Shown in pieces: positions 1 to 6,399 of a stretch of DNA of 62,570 bases (the first letter of the stretch is position 1; every line of letters starts with the position of its first letter). This stretch comes from an uncultured Pseudomonadota bacterium. Lineage in GTDB: Bacteria > Pseudomonadota > Alphaproteobacteria > RF32 > CAG-239. Under the pieces are notes generated by a model. That model saw only the letters and a program-made list of their open reading frames with translations. It had not been told where the DNA came from and did not search any database. The position numbers and the translations under genes are program-made. Location: assembly GCA_949295995.1 (NCBI GenBank), contig CASFNK010000013.1:1-62570 (forward strand), in the 5' to 3' direction.

Positions 1-8
1 AACTAATA

Positions 9-38
9 AAAAGGAGAGGTATGTTAACCTCTCCTTTA
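9..38 (-). terminator. Rho-independent terminator
   Basis: An 11-bp stem (10-20 with 27-37) encloses a 6-nt loop. Read on the minus strand it is followed by a T-rich tract at 10 to 4. It sits just after the stop of the minus-strand gene ending at 58 and closes that three-gene cluster. Confidence 0.8.
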
Positions 39-57
39 TAAGTCTTAAAACCCAGAA

Positions 58-456
58 TTATCTTTTATTGCAAATTGTTGGATATTCCCAATTTCCTGAT
101 AATTTAAAACAATCTTGAGAAACAAAGTCAAATTTACAATCATTATTATCAATATTCCAAGCTTTTTGATTATTTAAGCAAATTTCTTTAAGAGTTTGAT
201 TATCTGGGCAATTTGATAAATTTTTGCATCGTTTCAAAAGTTTTGTCTGTTCTGGGGTAAGTTTGATACAGCCAAATTCTTTTTTCCAAATTAAGCAATC
301 ATCACGGCAAATATTCTTTTGATAATCCCATACTTGTCCGTTATCCAAACAAGTATCGATACTCAACCAATAAGGATTGCGAATAAAGGAAATGCCTAAA
401 CCCAGGAAACACACGCAAAAAAGGCTTATTATCAATATTTTTATAATTTTTGTCAT
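58..456 (-). CDS. Small membrane-anchored protein with C-x6-W-x5/6-C repeats
   Basis: I do not recognise a named family. The 132-aa product starts with a hydrophobic segment (about residues 5-25) that could be a signal anchor, so the rest is probably periplasmic. The remainder carries three copies of one pattern: Cys, six residues, Trp, five or six residues, Cys, starting near residues 36, 93 and 116. The first two copies also share Leu after the first Cys and an Asn two or three residues later. Paired cysteines suggest disulfide-linked loops (inference). It is the last gene of a minus-strand run with the small membrane gene at 460-672 (3-nt gap) and the toxin-like gene at 635-1387, and is followed by a terminator. 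A role as immunity or accessory protein is only a guess from position. Confidence 0.7.
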   Translation of the reverse strand: MTKIIKILIISLFCVCFLGLGISFIRNPYWLSIDTCLDNGQVWDYQKNICRDDCLIWKKEFGCIKLTPEQTKLLKRCKNLSNCPDNQTLKEICLNNQKAWNIDNNDCKFDFVSQDCFKLSGNWEYPTICNKR

Positions 457-459
457 TGC

Positions 460-672
460 CTAATATACGCGACCTTTACAAATTTCTTCACTTAACCCGG
501 ATTTCATACATTCTTGTATTTGCTGTTGGTTGATATCCTTAAAGCAATATTCAACACAAAAATAAAAAGTAATTCCTGCGGCAATACCAACGATAACTAA
601 AGAACAGAAAACAGCCACAAAATATAAAATATATCTACCAATTTTTTTTAATATATTTTTGAATGATTTCAT
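460..672 (-). CDS. Small single-pass membrane protein, Cys-rich tail
   Basis: The 70-aa product has one clear transmembrane segment (about residues 10-38) and a short C-terminal tail with several cysteines. An earlier in-frame ATG exists at 684, but a GGAG lies 6 nt before the ATG at 672, so 672 is preferred. The 5' end overlaps the 3' end of the toxin-like gene by 38 nt, which suggests translational coupling. No family is recognised. A small inner-membrane protein encoded directly after a putative toxin is a common layout for immunity proteins, but nothing in the sequence proves that here. Confidence 0.65.
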   Translation of the reverse strand: MKSFKNILKKIGRYILYFVAVFCSLVIVGIAAGITFYFCVEYCFKDINQQQIQECMKSGLSEEICKGRVY

Positions 673-1387
673 TACAATCTCCATGTGGATATTTTTTTCC
701 TAACAAGCGACCTATTTTATTAGCATAATTATCCGCGTTGCTGCTGTCAAGCGTATTAGAGCCTGTTTTGACATCTAACCACTCTCGCAAATCTGATGCT
801 AATTTTGCAATATCGACACCTCCTTCTCCAAATTGTGCAGCATTGCAATTCATAACAGCATGTTTGAATTTGTCTGTTACCTTCATTCTTTTCATAGGTA
901 TAAAATTTTTACCAATATTGGTGGCTCCTTTGGCTGCAGATAATGTATAATCCAAAATATTTTGATTTTTGAAATTTCCTTTTCCCTCTTTTTGTAACAC
1001 ATAATCATAAATTTTTTTTCCTTCTTTTTCTGTATCCCAGTATCTTGGAATATCTACATTTACCACATTCCCTTTGTTATTTTGAGCAATTTTGTATGAA
1101 GCCGCATCATTACCGATTGATTTAGGCGATAAAGTAGAGCTTACTTTATTTCCCTCTTTTGCTATACTATTCGTTAATGCTTGCGATAAATAAGAACGAG
1201 CCGTGAGTGCTTGCTTGGAATTAAGGTGAGAAAAATCATTTTCCAACAAATGGTGAGAGCTGAATTTATAGTTTTTACCAGTATCTTCTTGAGAAGAAAG
1301 CTCTCTTGAAAGTAGTGTTTGAGATTGTTTCTTTTTCAGCTCTTGTTCTGGGGCATCTTGAATTATGTATTGAATTAAATTAGACAT
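635..1387 (-). CDS. Toxin-like protein with C-terminal H...N / D..NN-type domain
   Basis: The 250-aa protein has no signal peptide or membrane segment. Residues 1-120 are polar and low in complexity, like a linker or delivery region. From about residue 165 there is a compact domain with an Asp-x-Phe-x-His-Ala-x-x-Asn core (D172, H176, N180), a following Ala/Gly-rich helix, then D214, D219-N220 and two spaced glycines (G226, G230). This pattern resembles the C-terminal domains of some bacterial polymorphic toxins (the DUF6973-like group). I make that comparison from memory and hold it weakly. An AAGGAAGA ribosome site precedes the ATG. Two small Cys-rich membrane genes follow in overlapping arrangement. 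Confidence 0.55.
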   Translation of the reverse strand: MSNLIQYIIQDAPEQELKKKQSQTLLSRELSSQEDTGKNYKFSSHHLLENDFSHLNSKQALTARSYLSQALTNSIAKEGNKVSSTLSPKSIGNDAASYKIAQNNKGNVVNVDIPRYWDTEKEGKKIYDYVLQKEGKGNFKNQNILDYTLSAAKGATNIGKNFIPMKRMKVTDKFKHAVMNCNAAQFGEGGVDIAKLASDLREWLDVKTGSNTLDSSNADNYANKIGRLLGKKYPHGDCNEIIQKYIKKNW

Positions 1388-1422
1388 AGTTTCTTCCTTA
1401 TTAGTAATTTTTTAAAACAAAA

Positions 1423-1452
1423 AAAATCCGAAGAACTTAATCTCCGGATTTT
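1423..1452 (-). terminator. Rho-independent terminator after the kinase gene
   Basis: An 8-bp stem (1423-1430 with 1445-1452), extendable past one mismatch, is followed on the minus strand by a run of T. It lies about 95 nt downstream of the zeta-like kinase and upstream of the toxin-like gene, so the two probably form separate transcripts. Confidence 0.7.
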
Positions 1453-1545
1453 GGGCACACTTTTCCCAAGTGGCTTTTATTTTATAGCAAAACTAAATAC
1501 AATTTTCAATACACAATCAAATATATGAACAACTTTTAAGTTTTC

Positions 1546-2214
1546 TTATTTAACTTTTAGTCCTTTATGATACTGGCTTTGCAGGGCAAAATGGTTGTGT
1601 GTGGTATCATAAATTGATAACTCATCGACCAAGGGTTTGTAAGTTTCAAGATAACGATTTACGAGCGCACCTCGTTGCAATATCATATCGCGCGAGGTAT
1701 GGCGATGCGTGATTTTTTCACGCTCAGAGGCACGACGGCAGGCCTCGTCAATATCACACAAGATAAAGCATATTTCGGTTTGATAACCCAGTTTATGCAG
1801 GTTTTTCATCAGCTCGACATGAGCGTCATTTACTCCGCTATGCTCCAGATATATGTCGGCCTTTTTCTCAATAGCTCGGCGCAATACCTCATAACCGATT
1901 ATTCGGGCCGGAATTTCCCATTTGGCAAAAGTTTTGATACTCCCTAAACGATAAATGTCTTGCCAATACTCTGGAATGCTTTCCATTATTTTATCAAAGC
2001 TGATATATAGCCGTTTATCCCAATGCGAAGTTTTGCAAAAAGTGCTTTTTCCGGCACCCGGAATGCCACCGATTTGCACAAAACGAGGCGAGGCACTTGG
2101 GTGCGCCTTTTGCAGATAAGATGCTATGATTTTATCATATTGCGGCGTTTGTATGTCTTTATACTCATACGGAATTAAAAGCCCTACCGCCGGCAATAAA
2201 TTTGAGAGTTCCAA
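1546..2214 (-). CDS. Zeta-toxin-like P-loop kinase
   Basis: The 222-aa product has a Walker A motif (GGIPGAGKST, about residues 48-57), a following Asp in SFDK, a predicted substrate-binding region with a conserved Glu-His-Ser-Gly, and a basic lid (RRASEREKITHR). This order is typical of zeta-toxin / AAA-type small-molecule kinases, which in true zeta toxins phosphorylate UDP-GlcNAc. No epsilon-like antitoxin gene adjoins it, so it may be a chromosomal housekeeping kinase instead. The start is TTG at 2214, supported by GGAGAAG 7 nt upstream; no nearby ATG fits. It is monocistronic by the look of its flanks. Confidence 0.75.
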   Translation of the reverse strand: MELSNLLPAVGLLIPYEYKDIQTPQYDKIIASYLQKAHPSASPRFVQIGGIPGAGKSTFCKTSHWDKRLYISFDKIMESIPEYWQDIYRLGSIKTFAKWEIPARIIGYEVLRRAIEKKADIYLEHSGVNDAHVELMKNLHKLGYQTEICFILCDIDEACRRASEREKITHRHTSRDMILQRGALVNRYLETYKPLVDELSIYDTTHNHFALQSQYHKGLKVK

Positions 2215-2319
2215 ATTAAACTTCTCCGTTACTCTTTAGTTTTATTCGCTTGCACATTATTCGGATTTGGCTTATTGTACATTAAAATATTTTTTAAGCA
2301 ATAAAAAGGTTCGTATGAA

Positions 2320-3111
2320 ATGACAAAAATTAATTGGAAACCAGGGACTATGCTCTCTCCTTTACCGCCGGTTTTGGTCTCTTGCGGCACGGTTGACAAA
2401 CCAAATGTTATGACTGTCGCTTGGACGGGAATTATCAGCAGTGATCCGGTGATTACCTATGTATCTATTCGTCCGCAGAGATTTTCTCACGACATTATCA
2501 AAGAAAGCGGCGAATTTGTAATTAATCTCCCGACTTGGAATATGGTTACGGCGGTTGACTTTTGCGGCGTTAAATCCGGCCGTGATGTCAATAAATTCAA
2601 AGAAATGAATTTAACACCCCTTGCCTGCCCCAATGTTAAGGCACCGCAAATTGAAGAATGCCCCGTATCTATTGAATGTAAACTCAAAAGCGTTACCAAT
2701 TACGGAACTCACGATATGTTTTTGGCGGAAGTAGTCGGTGTTTGCGTTGAAGACAAATATATCAACGATAAAGGCGCGCTCGATTTGGAAAAAGCCGGCA
2801 TTATTGCTTATGCCCACGGCAATTATTATACCTTGGGCAGAAATTTGGGGAGTTTCGGTTTCTCTGTAAACAAAGCCAAGCTCAAGCAAATGCAAAAAAT
2901 GGAAAAGGTGGAAGTTGAGGTTAAAAAAGCCCCACAAAAAACTGTTTCCGACAAGGATAAAACTTTTCCTGAAAAAAGAAGACGCTCTCCTTTCGGCAGA
3001 AGTCCTTTTAAATCTCACTTTAAGGGAAAGTCGGGCTCTGAAAAGAATAAAGCTCCAAATAAATCTTTTGTTTCTCGCAAAAAATTTGTTAAAAAACCTG
3101 AGAAAAAATAA
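2320..3111 (+). CDS. Flavin reductase-like FMN-binding protein with basic C-terminal tail
   Basis: Residues 1-185 match the flavin reductase / DIM6-NTAB split-barrel family. Visible are the N-terminal PGTMLSPLPPVLVS strand, NVMTVAWTGIISSDP and the RFSHDIIKESGEFVINLP segment that binds FMN. Such proteins reduce flavin with NAD(P)H or use bound flavin directly. The last about 75 residues are different: rich in Lys, Arg, Ser and Pro, without hydrophobic clusters, so probably disordered and able to bind nucleic acid or acidic partners (inference). Family members usually stop near residue 190. Its own terminator follows, so it is likely transcribed alone. Confidence 0.85.
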   Translation: MTKINWKPGTMLSPLPPVLVSCGTVDKPNVMTVAWTGIISSDPVITYVSIRPQRFSHDIIKESGEFVINLPTWNMVTAVDFCGVKSGRDVNKFKEMNLTPLACPNVKAPQIEECPVSIECKLKSVTNYGTHDMFLAEVVGVCVEDKYINDKGALDLEKAGIIAYAHGNYYTLGRNLGSFGFSVNKAKLKQMQKMEKVEVEVKKAPQKTVSDKDKTFPEKRRRSPFGRSPFKSHFKGKSGSEKNKAPNKSFVSRKKFVKKPEKK

Positions 3112-3118
3112 TTCTTCT

Positions 3119-3146
3119 AAACGCTGTTGCAAAACAGCGTTTTCTT
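3119..3146 (+). terminator. Rho-independent terminator
   Basis: A 10-bp perfect stem (3119-3128 with 3133-3142) with a GCAA loop, followed by a T-rich tract, lies 8 nt after the flavin reductase stop. Confidence 0.85.
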
Positions 3147-3240
3147 TACTCTTGATAACTTAATTTACTTGCAGGTTTTTTATTTATCTTCTATACTAAC
3201 GGCAGAAGTAAAAGCTCTAATTCTGACAGGGAGAACTGCC

Positions 3241-4110
3241 ATGAATGACATTGTTTATTTATCTTATATGCCGGAACGTAAAGCATTTGGCGTGAAGGAA
3301 GAAAAAATCGAAAAACTTCGTAGTGAAGGAAAAAATCCTCAAATCAAAATTGCTCCCAAAGATTGGAAAAAATATAATCAGAAATATGCTGCCGATAAGT
3401 CAAATCCGATGGTGGCTTTTTTATTGGGACGTGAAGACGGCTATTACCTCATGATGGAAAATTATGTTAAGGCACTGGCTTTTATTAATGTGAATTTAAA
3501 AGTTTTAACTCATGAAGATATGGTGAGCGAATTAGATGATGTTTGCGGACTTATTTTGCCCGGAAGACTTGATGACCCGCTTAATACTTTTGCTAACCCC
3601 AATCTCCCTAAAAAACCTGTTTTGTGTTCTTTGACATACGTTAATATGGTACGTGAAGCAGAAAAAAGAGGCATGCCGATTTTAGGAATCGGAGCCGGAG
3701 CTAAAATTATTGGTCGCTTGCATGGTTTGCGTCCGAAACGCGCAATTGAAGATGACCGCGCCATTTTAAGAGTAAAAAGTTTGAAATTGCTTAATGTATT
3801 TCCGGAATCTGTTTTATATCGCATTATGGGGAATACCAGAAAAGTGGAGATTTATTCCGTTAGCGAGCCTTTACTCCCGATTAAAAACAACTTCGATTTG
3901 AAGGTGTTTGCAGTTTGCGATGACACACCTGAGGCTTGGGGTAACGATAATATGTTATGCGTTCACTGGGAATCGGAAGATGTCAGTGTTGAGGCAAATA
4001 AATATACCCTCAACATTTATAAATGGCTGGCAAGAAAAGCGCTCGCTTTCCAAAAAGCTGAACAAAAAAAGCTTTTATTGCAAAAGAAATCGCCAAAAAA
4101 AGCTAAGTAA
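3241..4110 (+). CDS. Glutamine-amidotransferase-like (PuuD/C26-type) pseudoenzyme
   Basis: The 289-aa product resembles class I glutamine amidotransferases of the gamma-glutamyl-GABA hydrolase (peptidase C26) group: an N-terminal segment, a GLILPG loop (103-108) and a nucleophile-elbow-like PILGIG (146-151). In active members the elbow is G-[IV]-C-R-G; here it reads G-I-G-A-G (149-153), so the catalytic Cys is Gly. The usual C-terminal V-Q-W-H-P-E is V-H-W-E-S-E (241-246), so the catalytic His is also gone. It is therefore predicted catalytically dead, perhaps a binding or regulatory protein. The start at 3241 is chosen because GGGAGA precedes it; an upstream in-frame ATG at 3127 would lie inside the previous terminator. 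Confidence 0.7.
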   Translation: MNDIVYLSYMPERKAFGVKEEKIEKLRSEGKNPQIKIAPKDWKKYNQKYAADKSNPMVAFLLGREDGYYLMMENYVKALAFINVNLKVLTHEDMVSELDDVCGLILPGRLDDPLNTFANPNLPKKPVLCSLTYVNMVREAEKRGMPILGIGAGAKIIGRLHGLRPKRAIEDDRAILRVKSLKLLNVFPESVLYRIMGNTRKVEIYSVSEPLLPIKNNFDLKVFAVCDDTPEAWGNDNMLCVHWESEDVSVEANKYTLNIYKWLARKALAFQKAEQKKLLLQKKSPKKAK

Positions 4111-4115
4111 CAAAC

Positions 4116-4148
4116 AAAAACTCCGCTCATTAAATAAGCGGAGTTTTT
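4116..4148. terminator. Bidirectional terminator
   Basis: A 12-bp stem (4116-4127 with 4137-4148) has an A tract on one side and a T tract on the other. It separates the convergent amidotransferase-like and coaD-HD genes and can serve both. Confidence 0.85.
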
Positions 4149-4161
4149 TGTAATCGGGAAT

Positions 4162-5358
4162 TTAGTGTTTTTGCCAATAGGCAAGCTCTTGGCTCATATT
4201 TAAACGAGCCTCCTTTTCAAACATTTTGGCAAACCCATCGTGTACAAACAGGCGAGGTCTGGCAAGCAAGTTTTGCAAAAAGTCCGTGCGCCCTTTGGCA
4301 TATTCTTCATCTGAACATTCGGCATATTCACGGCGAAGATTTAAGGCATAGAGACCATAGTTGTTTCTGTCTCCTAAAATCGCAAAGTCCAAATCATGGA
4401 TTATTTGCATATCGTTTGACATCGACGAAGTAGTTTGCAAATGTTCGGTTGCCATTATCAAATCAGCAACCTGACTTGCTAATTGGGTATTAAAAAATAG
4501 GTTGCAAACATGAGCGGCTGACTGGGCTACATCATCTTCTTTTTTCTCCATGACATAATCGTGGAAAAATATTGCCAATTTTAAGGCTTGGGCATCGTCG
4601 GCTTTGATATGTCCCAAATTCTTCATTATCTGCAAGAGATTTAGCATATAGGAAACATGAGACAAAGTATGGTAATGGCGATTGGCGTTATAATCCACAC
4701 TAATCTGCATATAACTTGTTTCAACCATACCAACAGAAAGATAAGCGCCTTGAATTAAATCAACAAAAGTCGGCTTCAAGTAACTTTCCATCATCACAGC
4801 GTGGACACTTGGCGTTACATAGCGTTGGGCTACGATGTATTCACCTAAACCACACAAGGCTTTTGCATTTGATGAGGACACATAGGTCAGCTCTTCTCTT
4901 TGAACCGGAATAGTTGCCATGCTCAAGTGAGCTTTGCGAACCTCTAATATCTGGCGATTTAAAAGTGCGTTTTGCATTTCTGCATCATGGTCGCCAACAA
5001 TTCTTTCTCCTCGGATTAGGGCTGTTGCTCCGCTTCGAAGAGCACAATCGACCGTCAAATCATCATAAGAGACAACAGAAATTGCCTCTTTTTTTTGAGA
5101 AATCTGGTCAAGACCAGAAGTCGATGTATTGCCGTAGAGTTGAAGTAAGTCTTGATAGCGATGTTCCCAGCACAAATCTTCCAAAGAGGAATTTATCATT
5201 TGCTTTCTCCATTTCAGGCTAAAAGCCTGAGGTTTGGAGTGATTAACACCTATTCCAATAATGACCTTGTCATAATCATTAAGAGCTTCATTGATAATGC
5301 TTAAATGTCCGCGGGTTATGGGTGCAAATGAGCCCGCATAAAATCCAATTTTTTCCAT
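4162..5358 (-). CDS. coaD: Phosphopantetheine adenylyltransferase fused to an HD-type phosphohydrolase
   Basis: Residues 1-190 are CoaD: GSFAPITRGH (nucleotide-binding T-x-G-H), the RGERIVGDHDAE segment matching the family RGLRxxxDxExE region, and the YVSSS signature near the end. CoaD transfers AMP to 4'-phosphopantetheine in CoA synthesis. There is an insertion of about 20 residues before the RGER segment. Residues about 205-398 form an HD-superfamily domain of the COG4339 type: YHTLSH, FFHDY (the HD pair), and HDLDFAILG. CoaD proteins are normally about 160 aa, so this is a two-domain fusion. An HD hydrolase could remove phosphate from a nucleotide or a CoA intermediate (inference). The gene has its own terminator. 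Confidence 0.85.
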   Translation of the reverse strand: MEKIGFYAGSFAPITRGHLSIINEALNDYDKVIIGIGVNHSKPQAFSLKWRKQMINSSLEDLCWEHRYQDLLQLYGNTSTSGLDQISQKKEAISVVSYDDLTVDCALRSGATALIRGERIVGDHDAEMQNALLNRQILEVRKAHLSMATIPVQREELTYVSSSNAKALCGLGEYIVAQRYVTPSVHAVMMESYLKPTFVDLIQGAYLSVGMVETSYMQISVDYNANRHYHTLSHVSYMLNLLQIMKNLGHIKADDAQALKLAIFFHDYVMEKKEDDVAQSAAHVCNLFFNTQLASQVADLIMATEHLQTTSSMSNDMQIIHDLDFAILGDRNNYGLYALNLRREYAECSDEEYAKGRTDFLQNLLARPRLFVHDGFAKMFEKEARLNMSQELAYWQKH

Positions 5359-5434
5359 AAAACAATAGTATTAAAATTAATAATGATTTTATGCTTTTGT
5401 TTTAGCCTTCATCTACTCTTTTGTCAATATTAAA

Positions 5435-5461
5435 CAAAAAACCTCCGCTAATAACGGAGGT
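5435..5461 (-). terminator. Terminator embedded in the nrdG stop region
   Basis: A 7-bp stem (5441-5447 with 5455-5461) encloses a 7-nt loop that contains the nrdG stop codon (5448-5450). On the minus strand it is followed by TTTTTT (5440-5435). The upstream arm codes for the last residues of NrdG. Confidence 0.85.
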
Positions 5462-6152
5462 CAAAGACTTTAAATGTTGATTGCAAAAATTGCTTTAAGT
5501 CCTCATCTTTGAAAAATTTATCACAATCGGCTTCAGTGGATGTGGTATCCGACGGAATCGGGCGATATTTTTGCAGGTGATATTCCTCTACACCTTTTTC
5601 TTTCAATGAACGGGCGATTTCGTAGATATCTTCAATGCTTAAAAGTCTTGGGTCGCAAGTGGTGCGACACTCAAAAGGCTTGCCAGAAGATATTATCATA
5701 TCCAAACTCTTCAAGATGTTTTTCAAAGGAGTTTTGCTTCCGGTTCCTTGATGGTAACGCTCTTCAATAAAGGGGGTTTTAATATCAAAGCCAATCCAAT
5801 CTACCAGAGGCAAAACCTCTGCTAATTTTTCGGGACGATAACCGCCAGTATGAAGTGCTACTTTATAACCCAGAGCTTTTACTTGTTCCATGGCTGATGC
5901 TAACTTATCTTGTACCAGAGGCTCTCCTCCGCTAAAGACAACTGCATCTAAAATTCCTTTGCGTCTTTCCAAAAAGGAAATGAATTTTTCCCAGGCAAAA
6001 TCAGTCTCTGTTTTGATTTGTTGGAGTGCCGTGTTGTAACAAAACGGACAACGCCACGGGCATCCTTGAAAGAAAACAACGGCCGCCATGTGCCCAGGAA
6101 AATCGACGGTGCTGAAAGTTTCAACACCGCCGACTACCAAATTGCTTTGCAT
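5448..6152 (-). CDS. nrdG: Anaerobic RNR-activating radical SAM protein
   Basis: This 234-aa radical SAM enzyme carries the cluster motif C-x3-C-x2-C (GCPWRCPFCYN, about residues 30-40) and the SAM-contacting VVFSGGEPL (about 91-99). NrdG-type activases use S-adenosylmethionine and a 4Fe-4S cluster to make the glycyl radical on class III ribonucleotide reductase. The gene lies 9 nt after a 68-aa gene that carries the glycyl-radical motif and just downstream of nrdD, so all three form one operon ending in the terminator at its stop codon. The length and sequence are closer to the one-domain activase that accompanies bacterial NrdD with an ATP cone than to enterobacterial NrdG. Confidence 0.9.
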   Translation of the reverse strand: MQSNLVVGGVETFSTVDFPGHMAAVVFFQGCPWRCPFCYNTALQQIKTETDFAWEKFISFLERRKGILDAVVFSGGEPLVQDKLASAMEQVKALGYKVALHTGGYRPEKLAEVLPLVDWIGFDIKTPFIEERYHQGTGSKTPLKNILKSLDMIISSGKPFECRTTCDPRLLSIEDIYEIARSLKEKGVEEYHLQKYRPIPSDTTSTEADCDKFFKDEDLKQFLQSTFKVFDLRY

Positions 6153-6161
6153 TGCTAAATA

Positions 6162-6368
6162 TTATTCAGCTGCAATGTTCATCATTTCGCCGCAGCCACC
6201 GCATACTGCTTTGCTTTCTTTGAAGCATACGCGGGTGTAAAATTCAGATTTTTTACCTTTGTTGAATTCAGAAACCGGGCGGAAATATCCCATTACGCGG
6301 GTCCATACTTCGCAAGGTTGTCTTTCTTCATCGTTCAATTTGATATCTGCAAAATTAATCGTTGTCAT
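6162..6368 (-). CDS. Separate glycyl-radical domain of anaerobic RNR
   Basis: The 68-aa protein contains CEVWTRVMGYFRPVSEFN (residues 19-36), which matches the C-terminal glycyl-radical loop of class III RNRs (R-V-x-G-Y); Gly27 would hold the radical. A following NKGKKSEF and a C-x2-C near residues 56-59 fit the same tail. In most relatives this stretch is the C-terminus of NrdD itself. Here NrdD stops at 6400, and this gene starts 31 nt later at its own ATG with a GGAG 9 nt before it, so it looks like an intended separate subunit, not a sequencing frameshift. It resembles the logic of GrcA/YfiD, the spare radical domain of pyruvate formate-lyase. nrdG follows after 9 nt. Confidence 0.8.
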   Translation of the reverse strand: MTTINFADIKLNDEERQPCEVWTRVMGYFRPVSEFNKGKKSEFYTRVCFKESKAVCGGCGEMMNIAAE

Positions 6369-6399
6369 TATTCTATTCTCCAATAGGTTAAATTTTACT

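Noticed and set aside
2611..3132. Open frame opposite the flavin reductase
   Set aside because: It mirrors a well-recognised gene and has no start signal; it also spans that gene's terminator.
3127..3240. N-terminal extension of the amidotransferase-like gene
   Set aside because: It would begin inside the preceding terminator, and GGGAGA supports the start at 3241.
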